NCBI GenBank assembly: GCA_021202895.1
Contig: JAJQCE010000028.1
Span: forward strand, 1 to 39,818
From: Ruminococcus sp.
Lineage (GTDB): Bacteria > Bacillota > Clostridia > Oscillospirales > Ruminococcaceae
Reading direction: 5' to 3'
Length of the DNA stretch: 39,818 nt
The translations under genes were made by a program, and so were the position numbers. Under the pieces are notes generated by a model, which saw nothing but the letters and a program-made list of their open reading frames with translations, did no database searches and had not been told where the DNA came from. Below are positions 25,374 through 34,350 of the stretch, one piece after another. The stretch's first letter is position 1. Every line of letters starts with the position of its first letter.

Positions 25374-25396
25374 CACTCCTTTGCTTTGAGTGCTAA
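25370..25396. promoter_or_regulatory. CIRCE operator (HrcA binding site)
   Basis: A perfect consensus TTAGCACTC-N9-GAGTGCTAA (arms 25370-25378 and 25388-25396), placed just downstream of the -10 box of the hrcA promoter, so bound HrcA would block initiation. Confidence 0.97.
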
Positions 25397-25400
25397 TTAT

Positions 25401-25429
25401 AGTTTACCCCTTTTTTGAGCGATTGTCAA
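25401..25429 (-). promoter_or_regulatory. Promoter of the hrcA-grpE-dnaK-dnaJ operon
   Basis: On the - strand TTGACA (25424-25429), 17-bp spacer, TAAACT (25401-25406), adjoining CIRCE. Confidence 0.8.
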
Positions 25430-25783
25430 GTACCTTTTCAAAAAAAAATTCTCAAATTTCATAAATATTTTGCCCTGTTTTTTGTGCAATATGTCAAAAA
25501 ACGCAGTCGATAAAGCTAAAGATCAAAGCATAAAGCTTCGATTTTTCGCTTTTGTGACCGACAAAGCTATAATTTCATAGAATGTAATATAATTCGACGT
25601 TATTACTATTTGGCAAATACTAGTATTCAATAATCGATATTATACAGCGAACAATATTATGCAGTTTATAATATTATCCGACAAAAAAAGCTTTTAATAA
25701 ATTGAATAGCGTCAGGTGTTTTGGGGAAAATATTGATAAGCCGCAATACCTAAAAAAGCGTAAAAAAGGAAAGGAGAAATTCA
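25430..25783. other. Intergenic region upstream of mazF with inverted repeats and no antitoxin gene
   Basis: About 350 nt of AT-rich sequence. GTAATA/TATTAC (25584-25606) and a perfect AATATTAT-N7-ATAATATT (25653-25675) are candidate operators. The only ATG-started frame of note (25491-25580, 29 codons) has no ribosome binding site and does not resemble MazE. Confidence 0.5.
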
Positions 25784-26128
25784 ATGAGCGTTCACAGAGG
25801 AGAAATATACTATGCTGATTTAAGTCCGGTAGTAGGTTCGGAGCAGGGCGGCATAAGACCGGTACTTATAGTTCAAAATGACGTGGGAAACCGTCACTCA
25901 CCTACAGTAATTGCGGCGGCGATTACAAGTCGTCACGACAAGGCGAGTATGCCAACTCACATTTCTGTAGGCGGCGGAGAATGTGGTCTTGCAAAGGATT
26001 CGATAGTCCTGCTTGAGCAGATACGCACCCTTGACAAGCGCAGGCTCAAGGAGCGCATGGGAGAGCTTGACAACGATTCGATGAACAGAGTTGATTCTGC
26101 GCTTTCCATCTCATTCGGACTTCATTAA
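25784..26128 (+). CDS. mazF: MazF/PemK-family endoribonuclease toxin
   Basis: Sequence-specific mRNA interferase. The 114-residue protein closely matches the EndoA/MazF type of Firmicutes: [56 protein letters not shown], and [17 protein letters not shown]. The residues around GSEQGG-x-RP and TSR, important in the family's active site, are kept. AAAGGAG precedes the ATG. The usual upstream mazE antitoxin is absent; the gene stands alone between the hrcA operon (divergent) and rubrerythrin (convergent). An unlinked antitoxin or a very different one is possible. Confidence 0.93.
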   Translation: MSVHRGEIYYADLSPVVGSEQGGIRPVLIVQNDVGNRHSPTVIAAAITSRHDKASMPTHISVGGGECGLAKDSIVLLEQIRTLDKRRLKERMGELDNDSMNRVDSALSISFGLH

Positions 26129-26141
26129 CTTCTTTAAAAAA

Positions 26142-26180
26142 GAAAAAAACTGCCCGATCGTCAAGTACGGTCGGACAGTT
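26142..26180 (-). terminator. Terminator of the rubrerythrin gene
   Basis: A stem with two mismatches, AACTGtCCGAcCGT against ACGaTCGGgCAGTT on the - strand (plus 26148-26180), followed by a seven-base U-run. It may also stop mazF transcripts. Confidence 0.75.
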
Positions 26181-26187
26181 ACTTTAA

Positions 26188-26724
26188 TCAATAATTTTCA
26201 AGCTTAATTTCAAAGTATGATTTTGGATGATTGCAGGTAGGACATACTTCGGGAGCTTTAGTTCCGATAATGATGTGTCCGCAGTTGCGACATTCCCACA
26301 CCTTGACCTCGCTCTTTTCAAAAACCTGCGCAAGCTCTACATTCTTAAGCAGCGCACGGTATCTTTCCTCGTGGTGCTTTTCAATTGCCGCTACAAGGCG
26401 GAATTTTGCGGCAAGCTCGGGAAAGCCCTCTTCTTCGGCTGTTTTAGCAAAGCCGTCGTACATATCCGTCCATTCGTAGTTTTCGCCGTCTGCGGCTGCT
26501 GCAAGATTTTCAGCGGTATCACCAATGCCGTTAAGCTCCTTGAACCACATCTTCGCATGTTCCTTTTCATTATCGGCAGTCTTAAGGAAAATTGCGGCAA
26601 TCTGCTCGTAACCCTCCTTCTTTGCTTTAGAGGCAAAGTATGTATACTTGTTTCTCGCCTCAGATTCACCTGAAAACGCTGCCTGAAGATTCTTTTCCGT
26701 CTGGGTTCCTGCATACTTGTTCAT
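26188..26724 (-). CDS. rbr: Rubrerythrin
   Basis: Non-haem diiron peroxidase protecting anaerobes from hydrogen peroxide. The 178-residue protein has the ferritin-like four-helix domain with iron ligands in [49 protein letters not shown], and a C-terminal rubredoxin-like iron site with two CxxC pairs (WECRNCGHI and [12 protein letters not shown]). AGGAGG lies before the ATG. The promoter at 26796-26824 and an inverted repeat at the 5' end of the leader precede it. Confidence 0.97.
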   Translation of the reverse strand: MNKYAGTQTEKNLQAAFSGESEARNKYTYFASKAKKEGYEQIAAIFLKTADNEKEHAKMWFKELNGIGDTAENLAAAADGENYEWTDMYDGFAKTAEEEGFPELAAKFRLVAAIEKHHEERYRALLKNVELAQVFEKSEVKVWECRNCGHIIIGTKAPEVCPTCNHPKSYFEIKLENY

Positions 26725-26752
26725 AAAAGTTCCTCCTTTGTAAGTATTTTTC

Positions 26753-26789
26753 GTACAGTCTGCCGTTATAATCAGAGTTAATACTGTAC
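26753..26789. promoter_or_regulatory. Inverted repeat at the 5' end of the rbr transcript
   Basis: GTACAGT (26753-26759) and ACTGTAC (26783-26789) are perfectly complementary, 23 nt apart. The transcript predicted from the promoter starts near 26789, so it could fold into a 5'-terminal hairpin or bind a regulator. It does not match the PerR box. Confidence 0.5.
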
Positions 26790-26795
26790 ATTTTT

Positions 26796-26824
26796 ATCAT
26801 ATCACATTTATAACAAAAAGTCAA
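26796..26824 (-). promoter_or_regulatory. Promoter of rubrerythrin
   Basis: On the - strand TTGACT (26819-26824), 17 bp, TATGAT (26796-26801) with an extended -10 (TGA). Nearly the same as the rplU promoter. Confidence 0.8.
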
Positions 26825-26906
26825 GGCGTTTTTCGACAATTGCACCCTTTTCCGTTCAACTTTAATTTTTAGTTCACAATAAAAACTTTTTTTGCCAAAT
26901 AAGCTC

Positions 26907-26935
26907 TTGACAAAGCGAAAATAATGGTGTATACT
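26907..26935 (+). promoter_or_regulatory. Promoter of the PrsW-like gene
   Basis: TTGACA (26907-26912), 17-bp spacer ending AATGGTG, TATACT (26930-26935). Confidence 0.8.
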
Positions 26936-26971
26936 TTAATCTAAGAAGCTTAGAATGGGGAGAAATGAATT

Positions 26972-28327
26972 TTGGGAAATATATTTTTAATGATTCTTGC
27001 TTGTTTGCCGACAATTATAATAATGTTTATTATACTTAGCAATGTCAAGCACAAAAAAGAGCCTTTTAAGAAAATAGCTTCGGTTTTCGCAATAAGCGCA
27101 CTTTCAACTATTCCCGCCGCAATTATTGAAACTATCGGCAATGTTGTTTTAGTGTTGGTTTTATCCTTTTTATCAGTCGATCTGGATTCAACCTTTGGCT
27201 TGGCGATTTATTATTTGTTAAATTATGTTCTGATAGTGGGATTGGTTGAGGAGCTGTGCAAATTCTTCACCTTTAAATGGATGATTTTCCACGACAGACA
27301 ATTTGATAATACATATGACGGCTTGGTTTACGGCGCAGCTTCTGCGCTGGGCTTTGCTACTCTTGAAAATATACTGTATGTGTTCACAGAAGAAAATTCC
27401 TTGCAGGTTGCGCTTTTAAGAGCGGTTCTTAGTATTCCTATGCACGCTGTTACAGGTATTCTGATGGGTTACTGCTTTGGAATTTCAAAATATAGAAAAT
27501 ACAACAACATTCCATCAGACGACAAGCCTGAAATAAAAGCTCTGGTTTTCTCAATTTTGCTTCACGGAATATATGACTTCACAGCAACGCTTGACATTAT
27601 TTTTGATGGTGCAGAGATAGTAGAAATAATTCTGCTGATAGTTATAATGGCGTTTATATATTTCCTGCTTGTTCGCACCATATTAAATGCCAAAAAAGAT
27701 ATGCACAATATTTACAACCGCTACTACTATGAACAGCTTGGCGGAGCGTATCAGGATATGTTCGGCGGCAAAACCACCAGTGAAAGACGTATGTTTTTCG
27801 GTGTGCCGCTTCCGATGAATTATCGCCGTCAGCCGAATGCTTTTAATCCTTACAACCCATATGCAAACGTTCCTGAGCCTGCTAATCAATATCAAAATTA
27901 TCAGCAGCCGTATAATTCAAATCCCACTTACAATTATCAGCAGTCGGTTCAGAATCCTCAGCCGCAGTATACATACAACAACACGCAGTATGTGCCAAAT
28001 CAGCAATATGTAAATTCGCAGTCGCAGTACATAAATCCTAATCAGCAGTACGCAAATCAACAGAGACAGTACACTGCAAATTCTCAGGCGGTATATTCGC
28101 CTATTCCTAAGCAAAACAAACTCAATCAAAGCGGAACAGTGCAGTCAATTCCTGTCAATCCGTCAGTAACGGCATATCCTAATCCCACGCCGAAAAACCA
28201 AGCTCCAAGCCAAGTTACAACGGCTGTGCCTATGAAAATATGTCCAAACTGCGGTGCAAAGCAGTCGCTTCAAAGCAAATACTGCAGCATATGTGGAAAC
28301 AAAATGCCTTTGCCTGATGACAATTAA
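26972..28327 (+). CDS. PrsW-family intramembrane protease with C-terminal zinc ribbon
   Basis: A 451-residue membrane protein. Residues 1-235 contain about eight hydrophobic helices with the PrsW motifs: VEELCKFF (E93, E94, K97), YGAASALGFATLENILYV (E132), MHAVTGILMGY (H158), and LLHGIYDF. PrsW in Bacillus cleaves the anti-sigma factor RsiW. After a charged segment comes an Asn/Gln/Tyr/Pro-rich low-complexity linker (about 285-410) and a zinc ribbon, CPNCGAKQ...CSICG. The start appears to be TTG with GGGGAG upstream; the first in-frame ATG is six codons later and too far from it. The linker and ribbon are additions to the short PrsW form and suggest a cytoplasmic partner or regulator. Confidence 0.85.
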   Translation: MGNIFLMILACLPTIIIMFIILSNVKHKKEPFKKIASVFAISALSTIPAAIIETIGNVVLVLVLSFLSVDLDSTFGLAIYYLLNYVLIVGLVEELCKFFTFKWMIFHDRQFDNTYDGLVYGAASALGFATLENILYVFTEENSLQVALLRAVLSIPMHAVTGILMGYCFGISKYRKYNNIPSDDKPEIKALVFSILLHGIYDFTATLDIIFDGAEIVEIILLIVIMAFIYFLLVRTILNAKKDMHNIYNRYYYEQLGGAYQDMFGGKTTSERRMFFGVPLPMNYRRQPNAFNPYNPYANVPEPANQYQNYQQPYNSNPTYNYQQSVQNPQPQYTYNNTQYVPNQQYVNSQSQYINPNQQYANQQRQYTANSQAVYSPIPKQNKLNQSGTVQSIPVNPSVTAYPNPTPKNQAPSQVTTAVPMKICPNCGAKQSLQSKYCSICGNKMPLPDDN

Positions 28328-28341
28328 ATTTTCACAGCAAA

Positions 28342-28373
28342 AAAGCACGGTGCTTGAAAAAGTACCGTGCTTT
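28342..28373. terminator. Bidirectional terminator between prsW-like gene and gdhA
   Basis: AAAGCACGGT (28342-28351) pairs with ACCGTGCTTT (28364-28373), 10 bp, with T- or A-rich flanks on both sides. Confidence 0.85.
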
Positions 28374-28390
28374 GATTTGTTCTTTTTAGA

Positions 28391-29835
<1,445 letters not shown>

Positions 29836-29940
29836 TGGTATTTTGAATTTTTCATATATTTTTTTGCAAAAATCTCAAAAATTCTTTAATAATACGGACT
29901 TTTTTGCAGGAATCGACTCTGAATCCGTCATTTTTTAATA

Positions 29941-30678
29941 TCATTCGTCATCTTCTGGCATATTCCAGTTGTGATAAACGTTCTGAACGTCATCGTCCTC
30001 TTCAAGCGTGTCAAGGAGCAGTCCCATCATCTTAAGCTGCTTTTCGTCCGTTAAGGTTGTGTAGGTTGACGGAACCATCTCGCTTTCAGCAGAAATTATC
30101 TCATAGCCTAAACCCTTTAGCGTTTCGCTGACGTCTGTGACATCGTTCGGCTGACAAGCTATCTCTATAATTTCCTCGTCAATGTTAAAGTCGTCCGCAC
30201 CTGCTTCAAAGCAGTCCTCCATGATTTTGTCCTCGTCCTGACCGCTGTACTCGGCAATTACCGTACCTCTGTTTGAAAACATAAACGCTACACAGCCGCT
30301 GGTTCCAAGGTTTCCGCCGTACTTGTCGAAGTAGTGGCGCACATCGCCTGCCGTGCGGTTTTTGTTGTCTGTAAGGCACTCTACAATTACTGCAACTCCG
30401 CCTGGACCGTAGCCCTCGTAAGTCATATTTTCGTAATCGTTCTTGCTGCCCTCGCCCGAAGCCTTTTTAATTACACGCTCTATATTGTCGTTCGGTATGT
30501 TGTTAGCCTTTGCCTTTGCGATTAAATTCGCAAGCTTTGGATTGCTTGCGGGATCAGGTCCGCCCTGCTTGACAACAACGGTAATTTCACGTCCGATTTT
30601 GGTAAAAATCTTACCCTTGACGGCATCGTTCGCCTCTTTTTTTCTCTTGATATTTGACCATTTAGAATGTCCTGACAT
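29941..30678 (-). CDS. yebC: YebC/PmpR-family protein
   Basis: A 245-residue member of the YebC family, described both as DNA-binding regulators and, more recently, as ribosome-associated factors for difficult translation sequences. The N-terminus MSGHSKWSNIKRKKEANDA...GKIFTKIGREI is diagnostic, followed by RVIKKASGE, MTYEGYGPGGVAVIVECLTDNKNRT and the GGNLG-x-x-G-x-V-x-x-MF segment. Full length. The ribosome binding site AAGGAGTGA lies within the end of mrnC, so the two are coupled. Placement at the end of a ribosome-related cluster fits the translation role. Confidence 0.95.
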   Translation of the reverse strand: MSGHSKWSNIKRKKEANDAVKGKIFTKIGREITVVVKQGGPDPASNPKLANLIAKAKANNIPNDNIERVIKKASGEGSKNDYENMTYEGYGPGGVAVIVECLTDNKNRTAGDVRHYFDKYGGNLGTSGCVAFMFSNRGTVIAEYSGQDEDKIMEDCFEAGADDFNIDEEIIEIACQPNDVTDVSETLKGLGYEIISAESEMVPSTYTTLTDEKQLKMMGLLLDTLEEDDDVQNVYHNWNMPEDDE

Positions 30679-30684
30679 GGTTTT

Positions 30685-31092
30685 TCACTCCTTGATATTT
30701 TCTCTTAATATTTTGTAAAGCTTTTTATAACGTTCGCTTTTTCCCGTGATAAAAAGATAACCGAACAGCGTTTCAAGCCCTGTAGCCGCTCTATATTCTG
30801 AAATCTCCGCACTCTTCGGAACGTTTATCGAGCTTGAATTTCTTCCTCGCTTGTAAATATACTGCTCCTGCTCGCTCATTTCGTTTTCATAAAGATAATG
30901 AGCCGCTTTAGCCTGATAGGACGCACGAACAAGCTTAACCGCCGCATTGTGAAGCTTTCCAGGCGGCATATTCGCCCTTAGTATAATCTCCTGACGCACC
31001 AGCTGCTCATATACGCTGTCGCCTAAAAACGCTAGCGAAAGCGGCGAATACTGCATAGCTTCAGCGTCTGTGAGGCTTTTATTCTGCTCCAT
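30685..31092 (-). CDS. mrnC: Mini-ribonuclease III (MrnC)
   Basis: RNase III-like enzyme lacking the double-stranded RNA-binding domain; in Bacillus it matures 23S rRNA. The 135-residue protein has SPLSLAFLGDSVYEQLVR (catalytic Asp in the RNase III signature), KLHNAAVKLVRASYQA, YKRGRNSSSINVPKSA and YRAATGLETLFGYLFITG, the conserved Mini-III blocks. I start at MEQNKSLTD (ATG 31092, AAGGAG); a longer frame of 14 residues would overlap obg. It is 14 nt downstream of obg. In many Firmicutes mrnC sits next to cysS, so this location differs. Confidence 0.93.
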   Translation of the reverse strand: MEQNKSLTDAEAMQYSPLSLAFLGDSVYEQLVRQEIILRANMPPGKLHNAAVKLVRASYQAKAAHYLYENEMSEQEQYIYKRGRNSSSINVPKSAEISEYRAATGLETLFGYLFITGKSERYKKLYKILRENIKE

Positions 31093-31105
31093 ATGATCTC
31101 CTTTG

Positions 31106-32383
31106 CTATTCAACATAGTCAAATTCAAAGTCAAAGATATTTACAGTATCTCCCTCTTTGATTCCCATCTTCTCAAGCTTGTCTATTATTCCGCTTGAGC
31201 GCAGTACCCTTTGAAAATACTGCAGCGACGAATAGTCGTCCATATTGCAGGAGCGCAGAACGTCCCAAAGCCACGGCGCTTCGACAAAGTATATTCCGTC
31301 CTCAATTGTGACGGTGAAGTCCTTCTTTGAAACAAGCTTGTCGTTAAGTTCCTCTTTCGTCAGCGGATTAGCTTCAAACTTCTTTACCGGCGGCAGCTTT
31401 GAAATACGCTCGTAAACCGCTTTCACAAGCTCCTTAGTTCCCAGAGTTGACGCCGCTGAAATTTCATAGCACTCAAAGCCCTGCTCTGTTACATAGTCCC
31501 TAAAGCGCATAATCTGCTCGTCTGTTGCTAAATCACACTTGTTTGCGGCGACAATCTGCTCTGCTTGCGCAAGCTCCTCCGAGAAGCTTTCAAGCTCTCG
31601 GTTTATAGCGTCAAAATCTTCAATCGGATCTCTGCCCTCTATTCCCGAAACGTCCACTATGTGCAGAATAAGCCTGCACCGCTCAACGTGCCGCAAAAAC
31701 TCGTGACCTAAACCTACGCCCTCGCTTGCGCCCTCGATAAGTCCAGGAATGTCCGCCATAACAAAGCTTGCTTCATCGTCAAGCTTGACTACTCCCAGTA
31801 CAGGCGTAAGCGTGGTAAAGTGGTAGTTCGCAATTTTAGGTTTTGCCGCTGAAACGACAGAGATGAGCGTTGATTTGCCAACATTCGGAAAGCCTACAAG
31901 CCCCACGTCGGCAATCAGCTTAAGCTCAAGCGTCACCTCGTACTCATCGCCTCTGAAGCCAGGCTTTGCGAATCTCGGAACCTGCCTTGTAGAGGTCGCA
32001 AAGCGCGCGTTTCCTCTGCCGCCCTTGCCGCCTCTGCATATAACTACAGGCTCATCGCCTGAAATATCAGCTAAAATCCTGCCGCTTGAAGTCTCCCTGA
32101 CAACCGTTCCTCTTGCGACCTTTATAATAAGATCCTGTCCGTCCTTGCCCGTCCAGTTCCTCGAACCGCCGTCCTTGCCTCGCTCGGCAATATATTTTCT
32201 CTTGTACTGAAAATTTATCAGACTGGAAATGTTGTCGTCAGCCTGAAAGACAATATCTCCGCCCTTGCCGCCGTCGCCTCCGTCAGGTCCTCCTGCCGCA
32301 ACATACTTTTCACGGTGAAAGGAAACACAACCGTCGCCGCCGTCACCGGCCTTAATATAAATTTTTGCCGAATCTATAAACAT
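31106..32383 (-). CDS. obg: GTPase Obg/CgtA
   Basis: Essential ribosome-assembly GTPase of the 50S subunit. The 425-residue protein has the Gly-rich Obg fold at the N-terminus (GGDGGDGCVSFHREK, RGGKGGRGNARFATS), a G domain with GFPNVGKST (G1), DIPGLIEGA (G3) and NKCD (G4), and a C-terminal OCT domain (about 345-425) typical of the Firmicutes/Actinobacteria long form. AAGGGAG precedes the ATG. It follows rpmA, the conserved rplU-rpmA-obg order. Confidence 0.97.
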   Translation of the reverse strand: MFIDSAKIYIKAGDGGDGCVSFHREKYVAAGGPDGGDGGKGGDIVFQADDNISSLINFQYKRKYIAERGKDGGSRNWTGKDGQDLIIKVARGTVVRETSSGRILADISGDEPVVICRGGKGGRGNARFATSTRQVPRFAKPGFRGDEYEVTLELKLIADVGLVGFPNVGKSTLISVVSAAKPKIANYHFTTLTPVLGVVKLDDEASFVMADIPGLIEGASEGVGLGHEFLRHVERCRLILHIVDVSGIEGRDPIEDFDAINRELESFSEELAQAEQIVAANKCDLATDEQIMRFRDYVTEQGFECYEISAASTLGTKELVKAVYERISKLPPVKKFEANPLTKEELNDKLVSKKDFTVTIEDGIYFVEAPWLWDVLRSCNMDDYSSLQYFQRVLRSSGIIDKLEKMGIKEGDTVNIFDFEFDYVE

Positions 32384-32423
32384 AGAGTTGCTCCCTTAAT
32401 CTTAGTTTGTTGATATTTGTATA

Positions 32424-32451
32424 CAAAAACCCCAAGCTTTTGGCTCGGGGT
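32424..32451 (-). terminator. Terminator after rpmA
   Basis: On the - strand ACCCC-g-AGC...GCT-t-GGGGT (plus 32429-32451) followed by TTTTTG. It separates rpmA from obg, so obg depends on read-through or an unseen promoter. Confidence 0.75.
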
Positions 32452-32500
32452 AAATTTTGTTAAGGGTTTTTGTCAGATGCCCTTTAGAGATACCCTCTGG

Positions 32501-32782
32501 TTAAGCCTGAGGATATACCGAAACCTGCTTGCGGTCTTTGCCTACTCTCTCGAACCTTACAATGCCGTCAGCTTTGGCAAAAAGCGTGTCGTCCGAACCT
32601 CTGCCTACGTTTTCTCCTGGGTGAATGTGAGTTCCTCTCTGGCGAACTAAAATGTTGCCTGCAAGAACAAACTGTCCGTCCGCTCTCTTGACACCAAGAC
32701 GCTTTGAGTGAGAATCACGTCCGTTCTTTGTAGAACCCATTCCCTTTTTATGGGCAAAAAATTGCATGGAAATTTTAATCAT
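32501..32782 (-). CDS. rpmA: 50S ribosomal protein L27 with cleavable N-terminal extension
   Basis: Large-subunit protein reaching toward the peptidyl-transferase centre. The 93-residue precursor starts [20 protein letters not shown]; the residues up to QFF form the extension that Firmicutes carry and remove with the protease Prp, exposing AHKKG. The rest ([39 protein letters not shown]) is standard L27. GGAGGTG lies before the ATG, and prp is directly upstream. Confidence 0.97.
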   Translation of the reverse strand: MIKISMQFFAHKKGMGSTKNGRDSHSKRLGVKRADGQFVLAGNILVRQRGTHIHPGENVGRGSDDTLFAKADGIVRFERVGKDRKQVSVYPQA

Positions 32783-32809
32783 AGCTTACACCTCCAAATG
32801 TAGATGAGA

Positions 32810-33130
32810 TTATTTCTCAATAATCCTGATGTTAATAGCTTCAGGAAACTCCTCCTTTATCATATAAAGGTGTGTCAGCAAGCCAAGCAGCAGCTTGTCG
32901 CCGATACCGTCGGGGTCGTCCTTAAGCTTTAGTAAAATGTCGTTTTCAAGTTCCTGCGTTTTTGCATCAATATGAAAAATATCTGTGATGGTATTCGCAG
33001 TCACCATAACCGCTGATGAAACTGACGCACACGCTATGTCCAGTCCGTATTCATCTAAATCAGCGTGCCCTGAAATGCCAAATCCAAGCAGCCTGTTGTC
33101 AGCCGCCCGATAAAACTGCGCTAAAATCAT
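32810..33130 (-). CDS. prp: Ribosomal-processing cysteine protease Prp
   Basis: Cysteine protease that trims the N-terminus of L27. The 106-residue protein has the family motifs: GFGISGHADLDEYGLDIACASVSSAV, with the catalytic His in SGHA and Cys in IACASVS, about 10 residues apart. Located between rplU and rpmA as in other Firmicutes, 5 nt after the rplU stop, and its substrate's extension is present next door. Confidence 0.95.
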   Translation of the reverse strand: MILAQFYRAADNRLLGFGISGHADLDEYGLDIACASVSSAVMVTANTITDIFHIDAKTQELENDILLKLKDDPDGIGDKLLLGLLTHLYMIKEEFPEAINIRIIEK

Positions 33131-33135
33131 TATTC

Positions 33136-33447
33136 TTAAGCGTTGATAGCTTCGATAACGACTTTAGTGTAGGGCTGTCTGTGTCCGAGCTTTCTCGAGC
33201 TGCCCTTCTTAGGCTTGTAGGTATAAACCGTAACCTTTTTGCCCTTGCCGTTTTTAAGAACCTTTGCTTTAACAGCGGCTCCGTCAACGTATGGTGCGCC
33301 TGTCTTAACATCGCCGTCCTTGCTTACGCAAAGAACCTTGTCAAAGGTAACCGCATCGTTTTCCTTGACGTCAAGCTTTTCGATAAAGATTTCATCGCCC
33401 TCTTTAACCTGATACTGCTTTCCGCCTGTTTCAATTACTGCGTACAT
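33136..33447 (-). CDS. rplU: 50S ribosomal protein L21
   Basis: A 103-residue 23S rRNA-binding protein. It starts [18 protein letters not shown], the conserved N-terminus; the open frame runs 28 codons further upstream through the leader hairpin without homology. The C-terminus [19 protein letters not shown] is the L21 signature. First gene of rplU-prp-rpmA-obg-mrnC-yebC, with a consensus promoter and a structured leader. Confidence 0.97.
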   Translation of the reverse strand: MYAVIETGGKQYQVKEGDEIFIEKLDVKENDAVTFDKVLCVSKDGDVKTGAPYVDGAAVKAKVLKNGKGKKVTVYTYKPKKGSSRKLGHRQPYTKVVIEAINA

Positions 33448-33537
33448 CCTTTTTATACACCTGCCTTTTTCAATACTCGCTGCGTTCGGTGTATGCCTCA
33501 AAAGGGCATAGCTTGCCCATACCGAAAACAAACGGCT
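33448..33537 (-). promoter_or_regulatory. Structured rplU leader (probable L21 autoregulatory leader)
   Basis: On the transcript the sequence TTCGGTAT pairs with ATACACCGAA (plus 33485-33494 with 33519-33526), around an inner hairpin GGGCA-agcta-TGCCC (33504-33518). Firmicutes rplU operons commonly have an L21 leader RNA; identity with that family is inferred from position and shape. Confidence 0.55.
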
Positions 33538-33542
33538 TTATT

Positions 33543-33571
33543 ATCATATCACATAAACTCCAAAAAGTCAA
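33543..33571 (-). promoter_or_regulatory. Promoter of the rplU operon
   Basis: On the - strand TTGACT (33566-33571), 17 bp, TATGAT (33543-33548), extended -10 TGTGA. Confidence 0.82.
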
Positions 33572-33619
33572 GTGCGGCAGAGCTTCTACAAAAAATTTAA
33601 CACTTTTTTTACAATATCC

Positions 33620-34324
33620 TCAGCAGCAGGTTTCGAGATTCTTTTTTATATTTTTAATAATCTTTTTCTCAAGCCGTGAAATATACGACTGTGAAATGCC
33701 GATTATGTCCGCCACCTCCTTTTGCGTTAGCTCCTTACCGTCTACAAGCCCGAATCTGAGCTCCATTATTTTGCGTTCTCTAGGACTAAGCTTTGCAATC
33801 TCCTCCATAAGAGATTTTTCCTCGCAGCTTTTTCTAAGCTTTTCGGTAATCGGCTCTTCATCAGAGCTTAAAATGTCGGAAAGCAGCAGTTCGTTGCCGT
33901 CAACATCGGTGTTAAGCGGCTCGTCAATTGAAATCTCGCTTCGCTGAGACGAAGCCTTGCGCATATACATCAGAATCTCATTTTCAATACAGCGTGAAGC
34001 ATATGTCGCAAGCTTGATATTTTTTTCTGGGTCAAACGAGCACACCGCCTTGATAAGTCCAATTGTTCCGATAGAAATTAAATCATCGTTTGAGCAGGTC
34101 GGCGTTTCAAATTTCTTTGATATGTAAACTACAAGCCTTAAATTATGCACGATCAGCGTATCCCACGCTTTCTTAGGGTCACTCTTTAAAAGCTCAAACG
34201 CTTGCTGCTCCTCCTCCTTAGACAACGGCGGCGGAAGCGATTGAGCTCTATTTATATAGTCAACGCTGTCAGGCGAATCTATAAATCTTGAAAAAAGCTT
34301 CTGCACAAATTCATGAATGTTCAT
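33620..34324 (-). CDS. sigE: RNA polymerase sporulation sigma factor SigE (pro-sigma-E)
   Basis: Early mother-cell sigma factor of sporulation, made as an inactive precursor cleaved by SpoIIGA. The 234-residue protein has an N-terminal pro-sequence of about 30 residues before SLPPPLSKEEEQ, region 2 with HNLRLVVYISKKFE and DDLISIGTIGLIKAVCSFDPEKNIKLATYASRCIENEILMYMR blocks, and region 4 with LSPRERKIMELRFGL and the helix-turn-helix EVADIIGISQSYISRLEKK. It is 26 nt after spoIIGA, as in other endospore formers. No sigG follows; the next operon is rplU. Confidence 0.95.
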   Translation of the reverse strand: MNIHEFVQKLFSRFIDSPDSVDYINRAQSLPPPLSKEEEQQAFELLKSDPKKAWDTLIVHNLRLVVYISKKFETPTCSNDDLISIGTIGLIKAVCSFDPEKNIKLATYASRCIENEILMYMRKASSQRSEISIDEPLNTDVDGNELLLSDILSSDEEPITEKLRKSCEEKSLMEEIAKLSPRERKIMELRFGLVDGKELTQKEVADIIGISQSYISRLEKKIIKNIKKNLETCC

Positions 34325-34350
34325 AGTTAAGTTCTCCTTTTAAAATATAT

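Noticed and set aside
25491-25580. 29-codon frame as a possible MazF antitoxin
   Set aside because: No ribosome binding site and no similarity to MazE; too far from mazF (over 200 nt).
26227-26673. 148-residue frame on the + strand
   Set aside because: It is antisense to rubrerythrin, whose diiron and rubredoxin motifs are unmistakable.
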